This document shows positions 44,172-53,849 of a stretch of 64,000 nucleotides of DNA, piece by piece (positions within the stretch are counted from its first letter, which is position 1; each line of letters begins with the position of its first letter). Origin of the DNA: Nocardioides halotolerans DSM 19273 (GTDB taxonomy: Bacteria; Actinomycetota; Actinomycetes; Propionibacteriales; Nocardioidaceae); assembly GCF_000422805.1 (NCBI RefSeq), contig NZ_AUGT01000009.1, positions 72,727 through 136,726 of the forward strand. The letters run 5' to 3'. Below the pieces are notes generated by a model, which did not search any database, was not told the DNA's origin, and worked only from the letters and a program-made list of their open reading frames with translations. Position numbers and translations under genes: made by a program.

Positions 44172-45569
44172 GTGCCCCGCGAGACCCCCCATCAGACGGT
44201 GCCGCAGCCGGTGGAGCAGACGGCGCAGTCGGCTGCGCTGTTCGAGCGCGCGCTGGCCGTCACGCCGGGCGGCGTCAACTCGCCGGTGCGGGCCTTCGAC
44301 GCGGTCGGCGGGACCCCCCGCTTCATCGCCTCGGCCCGGGGAGCGTGGCTCACCGACGTCGACGGCAACGAGTACGTCGACCTGATCTGCTCGTGGGGGC
44401 CGATGCTGCTCGGCCACGCCCACCCCGAGGTCGAGGCCGCGGTGCGCGCGGCGGTGGGCCGCGGCACGTCGTACGGCACCCCCACCCGGCCCGAGGTCGA
44501 GCTGGCCGAGGAGATCGTGGCCCGGGCGCCGGTCGAGCGGGTCCGGTTCGTCTCCTCCGGCACAGAGGCCACGATGTCGGCCATCCGGCTGGCGCGCGGC
44601 TTCACCGGCCGCGACGTCGTGGTGAAGTTCGCCGGCTGCTACCACGGCCACGTCGACTCGCTCCTCGCCTCGGCGGGGTCGGGGCTCGCGACGTTCGCCG
44701 TCCCCGGCACGCCGGGTGTGCCGGTGTCGTCGACCGAGCTCACGCTGGTGCTGCCCTACAACGACCGCGCCGCCGTCGGGGCCGCGTTCGCCGAGCACGG
44801 CGACCGGATCGCGTGCCTGATCACCGAGGCCGCGCCCGGCAACATGGGGGTGGTCCCTCCCGGGCCCGGCTTCAACCAGTTCCTCGCCGAGACCTGTCGC
44901 AGCCACGGCGCGCTGTTCGTCAGCGACGAGGTGATGACCGGGTTCCGGGCGTCCCGGCTCGGCCAGTGGGGGATCGACGGCGCCCACGAGGGCTGGCGGC
45001 CCGACCTGGTGACCTTCGGCAAGGTGATGGGCGGGGGCTTCCCGGCGGCGGCGTTCGGCGGCCGCGCCGACGTGATGCACCACCTCGCCCCGGAGGGGCC
45101 GGTCTACCAGGCCGGCACGCTGTCCGGGAACCCGGTCGCCACGACCGCCGGGCTGGCCACGCTGCGGCTGGCCACCGACGAGGTCTACGACCACCTGACC
45201 AAGACCGGCGACGTCCTCAAGACCGCGGTCTCCGACGCCTTGTCACTGGCGGGGGTCGCCCACGTCGTGCAGTCGACCGGGACCATGTTCTCGGTCTTCT
45301 TCACCGACCCTTCGAGGCTCGCGAGCTCGCACCTCGGCGCGAGCGCCCCGCTCGTGCGCGACTTCGACGACGCCCGGCGCACCGACGTGGCGGCGTACGC
45401 CGCGTTCTTCCACGCCATGCTCGACCGCGGCGTGCACCTGCCGCCCTCGGCCTACGAGGCGTGGTTCCTGTCCGCGGCCCACGACGACCGCGCCGTCCAG
45501 ACCGTGCTCGACGCCCTGCCCGAGGCCGCCCGTGCGGCGGCCGCTGCCCAGGAGAAGCCCGCCTCGTGA
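44172..45569 (+). CDS. hemL: Glutamate-1-semialdehyde 2,1-aminomutase
   Basis: A 465-residue PLP enzyme forming 5-aminolevulinate. Landmarks: [16 protein letters not shown] near the N-terminus, [45 protein letters not shown], and Lys284 in [11 protein letters not shown] binding PLP, with [14 protein letters not shown] after it. Follows HemA in the C5 pathway although it is outside the rex operon. GTG 44172 follows GAGG. Head gene of a run hemL - phosphatase - tlpA - ccdA - resB - ccsB with overlapping or nearly touching ends, as in M. tuberculosis Rv0524-Rv0529. Confidence 0.97.
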   Translation: MPRETPHQTVPQPVEQTAQSAALFERALAVTPGGVNSPVRAFDAVGGTPRFIASARGAWLTDVDGNEYVDLICSWGPMLLGHAHPEVEAAVRAAVGRGTSYGTPTRPEVELAEEIVARAPVERVRFVSSGTEATMSAIRLARGFTGRDVVVKFAGCYHGHVDSLLASAGSGLATFAVPGTPGVPVSSTELTLVLPYNDRAAVGAAFAEHGDRIACLITEAAPGNMGVVPPGPGFNQFLAETCRSHGALFVSDEVMTGFRASRLGQWGIDGAHEGWRPDLVTFGKVMGGGFPAAAFGGRADVMHHLAPEGPVYQAGTLSGNPVATTAGLATLRLATDEVYDHLTKTGDVLKTAVSDALSLAGVAHVVQSTGTMFSVFFTDPSRLASSHLGASAPLVRDFDDARRTDVAAYAAFFHAMLDRGVHLPPSAYEAWFLSAAHDDRAVQTVLDALPEAARAAAAAQEKPAS

Positions 45570-46246
45570 GCCAGACCCCTGACACCGTCGTCCACCTGCT
45601 CCGCCACGGCGAGGTGCACAACCCCGAGGGCGTCCTCTACGGCCGCCGCGACGGCTACCACCTCTCCGAGCTGGGCCGGCAGATGGCCGAGAAGGTCGCC
45701 GGCGCGCTGACCGAGCGCGACATCACCCATGTCCGCTCCTCGCCGCTCGAGCGCGCCCAGGAGACCGCCGCCCCCACCGCGGCGAGCCACGGCCTCGAGA
45801 TCGTGACCGACGAGCGGGTGATCGAGTCGACCAACGTCTTCGAGGGCGAGCGCTTCGCCGACGGCAGCAACGTGCTGCGCAACCCGTCGACGTGGCGGCA
45901 CCTCTGGAACCCGTGGAAGCCGTCGTGGGGCGAGCCGTACAAGGAGGTCGTGGCGCGGATGATGTCCGCGGTCCAGGACGCGCGCGTGGAGGCGCAGCGC
46001 CACGAGGCCGTGGTCGTCTCCCACCAGCTGCCGATCTGGATCACGCGGCTCCACGTCGAGAAGCGGTCGTTCGTCCACGACCCGCGCAAGCGACAGTGCA
46101 CGCTCTGCTCGCTCACGTCGTTCCACTTCGTCGGCGACCGGATCACCCAGGTCTCCTACAGCGAGCCCGCCGGCGACCTGATCCCGGCCAAGGACCGCTC
46201 CGCGCCGTTCTCCGCGGGCAACGCGCCCGACGAGAACAAGCCCTGA
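45566..46246 (+). CDS. Histidine phosphatase-superfamily protein
   Basis: A 226-residue phosphoglycerate mutase-like phosphatase. The catalytic RHG motif is LLRHGEVHN near residue 13; the second Arg is in [13 protein letters not shown], and the second His in [10 protein letters not shown]. Substrate unknown; possibly a small phosphoester rather than phosphoglycerate. GTG 45566 overlaps the hemL stop (GTGA) and its own stop shares a base with the next ATG. Conserved between hemL and the cytochrome c genes in actinobacteria, so a link to heme or cytochrome assembly is likely but unproven. Confidence 0.9.
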   Translation: MSQTPDTVVHLLRHGEVHNPEGVLYGRRDGYHLSELGRQMAEKVAGALTERDITHVRSSPLERAQETAAPTAASHGLEIVTDERVIESTNVFEGERFADGSNVLRNPSTWRHLWNPWKPSWGEPYKEVVARMMSAVQDARVEAQRHEAVVVSHQLPIWITRLHVEKRSFVHDPRKRQCTLCSLTSFHFVGDRITQVSYSEPAGDLIPAKDRSAPFSAGNAPDENKP

Positions 46247-46824
46247 TGGTGGCCCGTCGCCTGGCCCTGGTCGTCGCCGCGCTCGCGGTGACGGCAGGCA
46301 CGGCGACGGCGTGCACGGACGCCAACGGCACCGAGGGCAAGGACTACGTGCCCGGTGACGGCATCGTGCGCGAGATCGCCCCCGTCGACCGGCGGCCGCC
46401 GGTCGAGGTGTCGGGCGAGACGCTGGACGGCGACCCGCTCGACCTCGCGGACCTGCGCGGCTCGGTGGTCGTGGTCAACGTCTGGGGCGCGTGGTGCACG
46501 GAGTGCCTGGAGGAGGCGCCGCTACTGGTGGACGCCGCAGACGAGCTGCCGGCCGGCACCGAGATGCTCGGGATCGACATCCGCGACCTCGGCAAGGACC
46601 AGCCGCGGGGCTTCGAGCGCAAGTTCGGCGTGCCCTACCCCTCGCTCTACGACCCCGGCAGCGAGACGCTGCTGAAGTTCCCCGCGCCGTTCAACCCGCG
46701 GGCGACGCCGAGCACGCTCGTCCTCGACCGCCGGGGCCGCGTGGCCGCGGTGGTGTCGGGCGTCCTGCCGTCGAAGCTGACGCTGCTCGACCTGGTCGAG
46801 GAGGTGGCGGCCGAGGATGGATGA
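46246..46824 (+). CDS. TlpA/ResA-family thiol-disulfide oxidoreductase
   Basis: A 192-residue exported thioredoxin-like protein. Residues 1-22 form a signal sequence ending VTAGTATAC, possibly a lipoprotein site, although the lipobox is imperfect. The active site is NVWGAWCTECLEEAPLL (CxxC), and the cis-Pro follows in RATPSTLVLDRRG. ResA/CcsX-type proteins reduce the apocytochrome c CxxCH thiols before heme attachment; the location directly upstream of ccdA, resB and ccsB supports this. The ATG overlaps the phosphatase stop; the 3' end overlaps ccdA by 8 bp. Confidence 0.92.
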   Translation: MVARRLALVVAALAVTAGTATACTDANGTEGKDYVPGDGIVREIAPVDRRPPVEVSGETLDGDPLDLADLRGSVVVVNVWGAWCTECLEEAPLLVDAADELPAGTEMLGIDIRDLGKDQPRGFERKFGVPYPSLYDPGSETLLKFPAPFNPRATPSTLVLDRRGRVAAVVSGVLPSKLTLLDLVEEVAAEDG

Positions 46825-47575
46825 CTGGCTGCGCGAGACGGCGTTCTCCGGCTCGATGCTCGTGGCGGTGCCGGTCGCGGTGCTGGCCGGGCTGGTGTCG
46901 TTCTTCTCTCCCTGCGTGATCCCGCTGCTGCCCGGCTACCTGTCCTACACGACCGGGCTCTCCGGCGCGGACCTCGCCGACTCCGAGGCGACGCCCCACC
47001 GCGGCCGGATGCTCGCGGGCTCGACGCTGTTCGTGCTCGGCTTCTCGGTCGTCTTCGTCGGCCTCGGTGTGCTGTCGGCCGGCGTCAGCCGCTGGTTCTT
47101 CGAGAACTCGCGGACGTTCACCATCGTGCTCGGGGTGCTGGCGGTGGTCCTCGGGCTGGTGTTCATGGGGCTGGTGCCGCTGTTCCAGCGCGACGTCCGC
47201 ATCCACAAGGTGCCGGCGGTCGGGCTCGCGGCGGCGCCCCTGCTGGGCTTCCTCTTCGGCCTGGGCTGGACGCCGTGCATCGGCCCGACGCTCGGCGTGA
47301 TCGTGGGCCTGGCCGGCTACGAGAACCCCTCCCGCGGTGGCGTGCTCCTCGCGTTCTACTCGCTCGGCCTCGGCCTGCCGTTCATCGTGGCCGGGCTGGC
47401 CTGGCGGCGGGCGCTCGGCGCGCTCTCCGTCGTACGCCGCCACCAGCAGTGGGTGACGCGGGCCGGCGGGGGGATGCTCGTGGTCGTGGGGGTGCTGCTG
47501 CTGACCGGCTGGTGGGACCAGGCCGTGCAGTGGGTGCAGTACCACCTCGTGTCCGACTTCCAGGTCAGCGTGTGA
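46817..47575 (+). CDS. ccdA: Cytochrome c biogenesis protein CcdA
   Basis: A 252-residue membrane protein with six transmembrane segments that carries electrons from cytoplasmic thioredoxin to TlpA-like proteins outside. The two redox cysteines are in FFSPCVIPLLPGY (first segment) and LGWTPCIGPTLG (fourth). Ends with a short tail in the cytoplasm or outside. Start ATG 46817 overlaps the tlpA stop by 8 bp. It gives System II cytochrome maturation its reducing power, with ResB and CcsB downstream. Confidence 0.96.
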   Translation: MDDWLRETAFSGSMLVAVPVAVLAGLVSFFSPCVIPLLPGYLSYTTGLSGADLADSEATPHRGRMLAGSTLFVLGFSVVFVGLGVLSAGVSRWFFENSRTFTIVLGVLAVVLGLVFMGLVPLFQRDVRIHKVPAVGLAAAPLLGFLFGLGWTPCIGPTLGVIVGLAGYENPSRGGVLLAFYSLGLGLPFIVAGLAWRRALGALSVVRRHQQWVTRAGGGMLVVVGVLLLTGWWDQAVQWVQYHLVSDFQVSV

Positions 47576-47582
47576 CGCCCCG

Positions 47583-49151
47583 ATGACCGCGACCGAGACC
47601 CGGCCTCCGAGGCCCGCGCCGGAGCGACGCTCGGGCGAGCTCACCCTGCGCGAGCTGCTGCGGTGGACGTGGCGCCAGCTCACCTCGATGCGGACGGCGC
47701 TGATCCTGCTGCTGGTGCTCGCGCTCGCCGCCGTGCCCGGCTCGCTCGTCCCGCAGGAGCGCGTCGACTCGCTCAAGGCGTCGCAGTGGAAGGACGCGCA
47801 CGAGACGCTCACGCCGATCTACGAGAAGCTCGGCATCTTCAACGTCTACGGGTCGGCGTGGTTCGCTGCGATCTACCTCCTGCTCGTGGTCTCGCTGCTC
47901 GGCTGCATCGTCCCGCGGACCTTCGTCTACGCTCGCGGGCTGCGCGCCCAGCCGCCCGCCGCCCCGCGCAACCTGTCCCGCCTGCCCAGTCACGCGGCGT
48001 ACTCCACGGCCGAGCCGGCCGACGTCGTGCTCGAGCGGGCGCGCCGGCTGCTCAGGCGCAAGCGCTACCGGCTGCGGCGCGAGCCGGACGGCCCGGCGGT
48101 CAGCGCCGAGCGCGGCTACCTCCGCGAGCTGGGCAACCTGGTCTTCCACCTCGCGGTGCTGGTGGTGCTGGTCGGCTTCGCGACCGGGACGCTCTTCGGC
48201 TTCAAGGGCGGCGTGATCCTGGTGCAGGGCCTGCCGTTCGCCAACAGCCTCACGCAGTACGACGACTTCGTGCCCGGCACCCTCTTCGACGTCGACGGCA
48301 TGGACCCGTTCACGTTCACCGTCGACGACTTCGACGTCGAGTGGCTCACGTCGGGGCCGCGCGCCGGGATGGCCCGGGGCTTCAGTGCCGACCTCACCTA
48401 CACCGAGGGGCCGGGTGAGCCCGAGAAGTCCTACGACCTGCGCGTCAACCACCCGCTCACGATCGACGGCACCGAGCTGTTCCTGATCGGGCACGGCTAC
48501 GCGCCGGTGATCACCGTCCGCGACGGCGACGGCAACGTCGCCGCGTCCGGCCCGGTGCCGTTCCTGCCGACCGGACCCGACCTGTTCTCGTTCGGCGTGG
48601 TGAAGGCGCCGTTCGCCGAGCCGAGCCAGATCGGCCTGCAGGGCTTCTTCTACCCGACGTTCGCGAACGTCGACGGCACCCCGGTCAACCTCGGCGGCAA
48701 CGACGTCAACCCGCTCGTCTCGCTGACCGTCTTCACCGGCGACCTCAACCTCGGCTCCGGTTCGTCGCAGTCGGTCTACACCCTCGACACGTCCCGGGCG
48801 ACCGAGCTCAAGGGCCCCGACGGCAAGACGCTGCGCCTCAACCTCTCGCCCGGCGAGACCGCCGAGCTGCCCGACGGGCTCGGCAGCGTCACGTTCGACG
48901 AGGTCGTCTCGTGGCAGCGCATCCAGATCAGCCACACGCCGGGCAAGAACGTCGCGCTCCTCGGTGTCGTGCTCGCGCTGCTCGGCCTGATGGGGTCGCT
49001 GTTCATCCGCTCGCGCCGGGTCTGGGTGCGGGTCACCGAGGGGTCGGACGGCACCCTCGTCGAGGTGGCCGCGCTGGACCGCTCGGGGGGCGCCGACACC
49101 GACGCCGTACTGTCTGGACTGGTCGCTGACCTGCAGGAGGAGCACCGATGA
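47583..49151 (+). CDS. resB: Cytochrome c biogenesis protein ResB
   Basis: A 522-residue protein, half of the System II heme lyase. Topology: cytoplasmic N-terminus, TM1 at MRTALILLLVLALAAVPGSLVPQ, TM2 at FAAIYLLLVVSLLGCIVPRT, a third at [17 protein letters not shown], a long extracytoplasmic domain, and a last segment NVALLGVVLALLGLMGSLF near the C-terminus. This is typical of ResB/Ccs1. Begins 7 bp after ccdA and overlaps the ccsB start by 4 bp. Confidence 0.95.
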   Translation: MTATETRPPRPAPERRSGELTLRELLRWTWRQLTSMRTALILLLVLALAAVPGSLVPQERVDSLKASQWKDAHETLTPIYEKLGIFNVYGSAWFAAIYLLLVVSLLGCIVPRTFVYARGLRAQPPAAPRNLSRLPSHAAYSTAEPADVVLERARRLLRRKRYRLRREPDGPAVSAERGYLRELGNLVFHLAVLVVLVGFATGTLFGFKGGVILVQGLPFANSLTQYDDFVPGTLFDVDGMDPFTFTVDDFDVEWLTSGPRAGMARGFSADLTYTEGPGEPEKSYDLRVNHPLTIDGTELFLIGHGYAPVITVRDGDGNVAASGPVPFLPTGPDLFSFGVVKAPFAEPSQIGLQGFFYPTFANVDGTPVNLGGNDVNPLVSLTVFTGDLNLGSGSSQSVYTLDTSRATELKGPDGKTLRLNLSPGETAELPDGLGSVTFDEVVSWQRIQISHTPGKNVALLGVVLALLGLMGSLFIRSRRVWVRVTEGSDGTLVEVAALDRSGGADTDAVLSGLVADLQEEHR

Positions 49152-50152
49152 CCGACGCCGCGTGGGGCACGCTGAGCAACCAGGCGGTCGCGGCCGCCGC
49201 CGTCGTCTACTTCCTGGCGCTGCTCGCGCACGTCGTCGAGTGGTCGTCGCTGCGCCAGACCGACCGCGCGATGGTCGTGGTCGGTCCGGGCGGGGGCGAG
49301 GTCCCGGCGCGGCCGACCGCCCCACGACCGGACGTCGAGAGGCAGCAGGACCGCGTCGCCGTCTTCGGCCGGCTGGCGCTGCTGCTCACCGGACTCGCGG
49401 CCGCGGTCCACCTCCTCGCGCTGGTCGCGCGGGGCATGAGCGCCGACCCCAACCGGGTGCCGTGGGGCAACATGTACGAGTTCACGCTCGCGGGCACCTT
49501 CGTGGTCGCGGCGTTCTACCTCGTGATGAGCCGTCGTTACGCCCTCGACTGGCTCGGCCCGGTCGTCGTGACGTTCGTGCTGGCGCTGCTCATGGTCGCC
49601 GTCGTGTGGCTCTACGACGCGACCGGGCCGCTGCCGGAGGCGCTCAACAGCTACTGGCTGGTGATCCACGTCGTCTCCGCGATCACCGCGACCGGGGCCT
49701 TCACCCTCGGCGGCATGACCTCGATCGCCTACCTGCTCAAGCGGCGCCGCGGCGACGCCCCCGAGACCGGCATCTGGGCGCGCGTCCCGTCACTGGAGAA
49801 GCTCGACCTGATCTCCTACCGCATCCACGCCTTCGGCTTCCCGATCTGGACGTTCGCGGTGCTGATCACCGGGCCTATCTGGGCGCACCAGGCGTGGTCG
49901 TCGTACTGGAACTGGGACCCCAAGGAGGTCTGGGCGTTCATCACCTGGGTCGTCTACGCGGCCTACCTGCACGCCCGCACGACCGCCGGCTGGCGCGGCC
50001 GCAACGCCGCGATCCTGGCCGTGGTCGGCACGCTGACCCTGTGGTTCAACTTCATCGGGATCAACTACTTCTCGAGCTCGAGCCAGCACTCATATGCGAG
50101 TGCACAGGCGACGGTGAGGAACGAGCCGGCGCCGTGGGTGCACTCGGGTTGA
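49148..50152 (+). CDS. ccsB: Cytochrome c biogenesis protein CcsB/ResC (CcsA family)
   Basis: A 334-residue heme-handling membrane protein with about eight transmembrane helices. The tryptophan-rich WWD-type motif WNWDPKEVWAFITWVVYAAYLHAR binds heme on the outer face, and the flanking histidines (VIHVVSAI, RIHAFGF, YLHART) are candidate axial ligands. It ligates heme to apocytochrome c with ResB. ATG 49148 lies within the resB stop (ATGA). Its own TGA is formed by the TTGA of a dispersed repeat beginning at about 50146, so the last few residues may be repeat-derived. Confidence 0.95.
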   Translation: MTDAAWGTLSNQAVAAAAVVYFLALLAHVVEWSSLRQTDRAMVVVGPGGGEVPARPTAPRPDVERQQDRVAVFGRLALLLTGLAAAVHLLALVARGMSADPNRVPWGNMYEFTLAGTFVVAAFYLVMSRRYALDWLGPVVVTFVLALLMVAVVWLYDATGPLPEALNSYWLVIHVVSAITATGAFTLGGMTSIAYLLKRRRGDAPETGIWARVPSLEKLDLISYRIHAFGFPIWTFAVLITGPIWAHQAWSSYWNWDPKEVWAFITWVVYAAYLHARTTAGWRGRNAAILAVVGTLTLWFNFIGINYFSSSSQHSYASAQATVRNEPAPWVHSG

Positions 50153-50199
50153 GCAAGCGGAGCGACTGAGGGACGAAGTCGCTCCGGCGCGTCGAAACA
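50146..50199. repeat. Dispersed GGTTGAG...TCGAAAC repeat at the ccsB 3' end
   Basis: Begins GGGTTGAGCAAGCGGAGCGA and ends GCGCGTCGAAACA, with a self-complementary interior (GCGACT/AGTCGC). Same plan as 17573-17630. The TGA stop of ccsB is within its first bases. Confidence 0.6.
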
Positions 50200-50231
50200 C
50201 ACCGCAGCGGACCTCGCGGACCCGACCGCGC

Positions 50232-50444
50232 TCAGTCGTCTGACTTCTCGCTGGCTTCGTCGAGCTCCAGGGTGTCCGGCGCGTCGGGGTCCTCGGCCGG
50301 CGCGTAGCCGTCGGTGGCGTTGTGCTTCTCCTCGGGGTCCTGCAGGTCCTCGTCGACCCGCGCCGGGTCGATGTGCTCCTCGGGAGGAAGGTCCTCGCTC
50401 TGCTGGCCCACGGGGTCGTCGTGGGGGTGCGGCGTCGATGCCAT
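50232..50444 (-). CDS. Small acidic protein of unknown function
   Basis: A 70-residue, very acidic and Pro/Asp/Glu-rich peptide (HDDPVGQQSEDLPPEEHIDPARVDEDLQDPEE, here cut; ends EASEKSDD). No domain or membrane segment; probably disordered. Start ATG 50444 has GGAG 9 nt upstream; ATG 50474 is an alternative, and the frame is open to 50555 inside the kinase gene. It lies downstream of the kinase and overlaps its 3' end if the longest form is used. Not recognised; moderate confidence that it is a gene. Confidence 0.5.
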   Translation of the reverse strand: MASTPHPHDDPVGQQSEDLPPEEHIDPARVDEDLQDPEEKHNATDGYAPAEDPDAPDTLELDEASEKSDD

Positions 50445-50502
50445 GCCGGTCACTCCAGGTCGGTTGCTGGTCATGGGGTCCCGGTAACCGCCGAGCCCGT
50501 CC

Positions 50503-52050
50503 TCACTCCGAGGGAGCCACGGCGCCGAGGTCGTCGCTGATGAGGTAGCCGTCACCGGCCGGTTCGACGTCCAGCTGCCGCGTCTCCTGCTCCTGCCGAC
50601 CGCCGGTGTCGTAGGTCAGCGTGACCTCGACCCGTCCGTCGTCGACCTCGCTCGCGTCCTCGACGCGGACGTCGTCGATCGTCGCCCAGAACCCGTCGAA
50701 CGTGCCCCGGCCGATCTTATCCTGGAGCGCCGGCGTGAGGAGCGCCCAGGCGGCGTCGGTGTCCTCCGGCAGCAGGCCGTAGTAGTCGGTCACCACACCG
50801 GCCGGGGACGACGCGTCCGCGCCGCCGGGAGGAGGCTCCGGAGCGCTGCTCTCGGAGGTGGGCGGCTCGGTGGTCGAGGGCTCCTCGGACGTCCCTCCCG
50901 ACTGGTCCGAGGCGCCCCCTGACGGCGAGCCGGAGCTCTTCGGAGACGAATCGCGTGACGGCTTCTCCGCCCCGGCCGAGCCCGGCCGGTCGGCGCGGTC
51001 GTCGTCACTAGGGTCGCGGGTCAGCAGCCAGCCCGCCGCGACCACGGCCACGACGAGGGCGAGCGCGACGAGGACCGGCAGCACCCGACGGCGCGGAGCC
51101 GTCTCAGGCTCGGGCGCCGGCGACGACGGCACGGTGTCCGGCAGCCGCTCCGCGCGGACCGGCACGGGCTCGGGTTCGGGCACCGGTTCCGGCACGGTCT
51201 CGACCACGGTCGGCGCGGTCTCGGGCGCGGGTTGCGGCTCGGCCACGTCGGTCGCGAGCTCGCGCAGGGACGCTGCCACCCGGGCCATGGTCCACCGGTC
51301 GTCGGGGTCGTGCTCCAGCATGTGCTCGATGACCGGGGTCAGCGGGCCCGCACGCGCCGGCACCGGCGGCGACTCGCTCGCGATCGTGTTGAGCATCGCG
51401 ATGGCGTTGGCCTGCTCGGCGTACGGCGCCGCTCCCTCCACCGCGGTGTAGAGCGAGACGCCGAGCGCCCACACGTCCGAGGCGGGGGACGGCTCCTGGC
51501 CGCGGGCGAGCTCGGGCGCGAAGTAACCCGGGGTGCCCGTCACCAGGCCGCTGCGCGTGAGCTGCTCCTGCCCGACGGTGCGGGCGATGCCGAAGTCGGC
51601 GATCAGGGCCCGGCCGTCGTCGGTGCGCACCAGGATGTTGCTCGGCTTCACGTCGCGGTGCACCGTGCCGAGAGCGTGTGCCGCGGCGAGCCCGTCGGCG
51701 ACGTCCGCTCCGATCGCTGCCACGTGCCGCGGCTCGAGCGGGCCGTCCTCGCGGACGACCTGGTCGAGGGTGCGCGAGGGGACGTACTCCATGACCAGCA
51801 GGACGTGGTCGCCCTCCTCGAGGGCGTCGAAGATCGCCACCACGTTCGGGTGGTTGAGCGCCGCCGAGTGGCGCGCCTCGCGGAGCGCACGGGCGAGGTG
51901 CATGCTCGACTCGCCGGGCAGGCCGCCCACCTGCTTGACGGCGACCTGGCGGCCGAGGCGCTCGTCGTGGCACAGCCACACGCTGCCCATGCCGCCGCGG
52001 CCGACCTCGCGCTCCACGCGGTAGCGGCCGGCGATCACGTCAGGTGGCAC
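50503..52050 (-). CDS. PknB-type transmembrane serine/threonine kinase
   Basis: A 515-residue receptor-like kinase. Kinase domain (residues 8-270): glycine loop GRGGMGSVWL, Lys39 in VAVKQV, catalytic loop HRDVKPSNIL, DFG in IADFGIART, and APE-equivalent APELARGQ. A Pro/Glu/Val-rich linker leads to one membrane segment (VLPVLVALALVVAVVAAGWLL, about residue 330) and, after a Ser/Gly/Pro-rich spacer, an external domain of about 100 residues (DYYGLLPEDTDAAWALLTPALQ...) that resembles SnoaL/NTF2-like sensors, not PASTA repeats. Start GTG 52050. Ligand and substrates unknown. Confidence 0.92.
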   Translation of the reverse strand: MPPDVIAGRYRVEREVGRGGMGSVWLCHDERLGRQVAVKQVGGLPGESSMHLARALREARHSAALNHPNVVAIFDALEEGDHVLLVMEYVPSRTLDQVVREDGPLEPRHVAAIGADVADGLAAAHALGTVHRDVKPSNILVRTDDGRALIADFGIARTVGQEQLTRSGLVTGTPGYFAPELARGQEPSPASDVWALGVSLYTAVEGAAPYAEQANAIAMLNTIASESPPVPARAGPLTPVIEHMLEHDPDDRWTMARVAASLRELATDVAEPQPAPETAPTVVETVPEPVPEPEPVPVRAERLPDTVPSSPAPEPETAPRRRVLPVLVALALVVAVVAAGWLLTRDPSDDDRADRPGSAGAEKPSRDSSPKSSGSPSGGASDQSGGTSEEPSTTEPPTSESSAPEPPPGGADASSPAGVVTDYYGLLPEDTDAAWALLTPALQDKIGRGTFDGFWATIDDVRVEDASEVDDGRVEVTLTYDTGGRQEQETRQLDVEPAGDGYLISDDLGAVAPSE

Positions 52051-52118
52051 GGGACACCCCCACGGTCGGAACCCTCACAGGCCGCTACCCAGCCGGGGCG
52101 CGCCTCACGCGTGGCGGG

Positions 52119-53288
52119 TCAGTCCAGGTGCTCGATCGCACCCGCCTCGGCGGTGTCGAGGGAGCGGGCGATCACCATCCGCTGGATCTGGTTGGTGCCC
52201 TCGAAGATCTGCATCACCTTCGCCTCGCGCATGTAGCGCTCGACGGGGAAGTCGCGGGTGTAGCCGTAGCCGCCGAAGACCTGGACCGCGTCGGTCGTCA
52301 CCTTCATCGCGTTGTCGGTCGCGACCATCTTCGCGATCGAGGCCTCCCTGCTGAACGGCAGCCCGCGGTCGCGCAGCCGCGCGGCGTGCAGGGTGATCGC
52401 GCGGGCGGCCTGGGTGTTGGCCTCCATGTCGGCGAGGATGAACGCGAGGCCCTGGTGGTCGATGATCCGCTTGCCGAAGGTCTCGCGGTCCTGGGCGTAG
52501 GCGACGGCCGCGTCGAGGGCGCCCTGGGCGAGGCCGGTGGCGACCGCCGCGATGCCGAGCCGCCCGGAGTCGAGCGCCGCGAAGGCGATCTTGAGGCCCT
52601 CGCCCTCCTCGCCGATCAGCCGCTCGGCCGGCACGCGGACGTCGTCGAAGTTCATCGCGGATGTCGTGGAGCCGGTCATCCCCATCTTCTTCTCCGGCGG
52701 GTTGGCCGAGAGGCCGGGTGCGTCGGCCGGAACCAGGAAGCAGGAGATCCCGTTGCGCCCTTCGCCGGTGCGGGCCATCACCTTGTAGAAGTCCGCGAAC
52801 CCGCCGTGCGTGGTCCAGGCCTTGGTGCCCTTGATGACCCACTCGTCGCCGTCGCGTCGGGCCGTCGTCCGCATCGCCGCGGGGTCGGAGCCGGCGTGCG
52901 GCTCGGAGAGGCAGTAGGCGCCCAGCAGCTCACCGCCGAGCATGTCGGGCAGCCACCGCCGGCGCTGCTCCTCGCTGCCGCGGGTGGCCAGGCCGTAGCA
53001 GGACAGGGCGTGCACCGACACCCCGACGCCGACGCTCGCCCACACGGCGCCGAGCTCCTCGAGCACCTGGAGGTAGACCTCGTAGGGCACCCCGCCGCCG
53101 CCGTACTCCTCCGGATAGGGGAGACCCAGCAGTCCGGCCCGACCGAGCTTGAGGAAGATGTCGCGCGGGAAGGTCCCGTCGGCCTCGGCCGCTGTCGACC
53201 GCTCGGCGAGCTCGTCGGCGGCGATCCGCCGCACGAGCCGCACGAGCTCGGCGGTCTCCTCGCTGGGCAGCACGCGTCGCGCGGTCAT
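52119..53288 (-). CDS. Acyl-CoA dehydrogenase
   Basis: A 389-residue FAD enzyme of fatty acid or branched-chain acyl-CoA oxidation. Signatures: AYCLSEPHAGSDPAAM and WTTHGGFADFY for FAD binding, VFGGYGYTRDFPVERYMREAK, and IFEGTNQIQRMVIAR, whose Glu is the catalytic base position. Start ATG 53288 is 6 nt behind TACTGT (53295-53300, minus strand), so probably leaderless; the longer frame to 54308 is a shadow of the plus-strand genes. Divergent from the small membrane protein at 53352. Substrate chain unknown. Confidence 0.93.
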   Translation of the reverse strand: MTARRVLPSEETAELVRLVRRIAADELAERSTAAEADGTFPRDIFLKLGRAGLLGLPYPEEYGGGGVPYEVYLQVLEELGAVWASVGVGVSVHALSCYGLATRGSEEQRRRWLPDMLGGELLGAYCLSEPHAGSDPAAMRTTARRDGDEWVIKGTKAWTTHGGFADFYKVMARTGEGRNGISCFLVPADAPGLSANPPEKKMGMTGSTTSAMNFDDVRVPAERLIGEEGEGLKIAFAALDSGRLGIAAVATGLAQGALDAAVAYAQDRETFGKRIIDHQGLAFILADMEANTQAARAITLHAARLRDRGLPFSREASIAKMVATDNAMKVTTDAVQVFGGYGYTRDFPVERYMREAKVMQIFEGTNQIQRMVIARSLDTAEAGAIEHLD

Positions 53289-53294
53289 GACCTC

Positions 53295-53345
53295 ACAGTA
53301 GTTGGATGTCCTTGCATCTCCACCTCGTGCAGGGGCTCCTAGGGT
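53295..53345. promoter_or_regulatory. Divergent leaderless promoters of the acyl-CoA dehydrogenase and the 53352 gene
   Basis: Minus strand TACTGT (53295-53300) is 6 nt from ATG 53288; plus strand TAGGGT (53340-53345) is 6 nt from GTG 53352. Both would give transcripts starting at the start codon. Confidence 0.5.
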
Positions 53346-53351
53346 GGACCG

Positions 53352-53834
53352 GTGGGCGAGCTCGGGACGGACGTGGACCTCGAGGCGGATCTCGACGACG
53401 AGCCGCTGCGCTGGTACGTCGTGGCGGCGTTCATGCTCGCGGTGGTCGGGGGCTTCGCGCTGGCTGTCTGGCTGACCGCCGGCTGGTTCGGCGACTGCGA
53501 CCGGACGAGCCGCGAGAAGGCGCACGTGGCCGACGATTCGCTGCGCGCCACGCTCTGCGAGTCCGGGCACGGCGCCGCGGGCCTGCTGGTGCCCGGCGGG
53601 TGGGTGCTCGGCCTGGTGCTGGCGACGATCGCCCTGCTGCGCTGGGGCGGCAGCCGGCTGCGGGCGCTGGTGCTCGCCGTCCTGCTCCTGACCCCGGTCG
53701 CGCTGCCCGCGGCGGCGTACGCCGGCCTGGGCCGCTCCAGCACCGACTGCACCGAGGACAAGCTCGAGAAGTTCGAGGCCTGGGTCGACGCCGGCAGCAG
53801 GGGCGCGCCACCCTACGACTGCCGCACGTTCTGA
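53352..53834 (+). CDS. Small membrane protein of unknown function
   Basis: A 160-residue protein with an acidic N-terminus and three likely transmembrane segments (YVVAAFMLAVVGGFALAVWL; GLLVPGGWVLGLVLATIALL; ALVLAVLLLTPVALPAAAYA). Two cysteines lie in the first external loop (GDCDRT, ATLCES) and two in the tail (STDCTEDK, YDCRTF), suggesting disulphide bonds outside the cell. GTG start from the leaderless -10. No family recognised. It precedes the enoyl-CoA hydratase gene by 15 bp and is probably co-transcribed with it. Confidence 0.7.
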   Translation: MGELGTDVDLEADLDDEPLRWYVVAAFMLAVVGGFALAVWLTAGWFGDCDRTSREKAHVADDSLRATLCESGHGAAGLLVPGGWVLGLVLATIALLRWGGSRLRALVLAVLLLTPVALPAAAYAGLGRSSTDCTEDKLEKFEAWVDAGSRGAPPYDCRTF

Positions 53835-53849
53835 ACCGAGAGGAAGCCC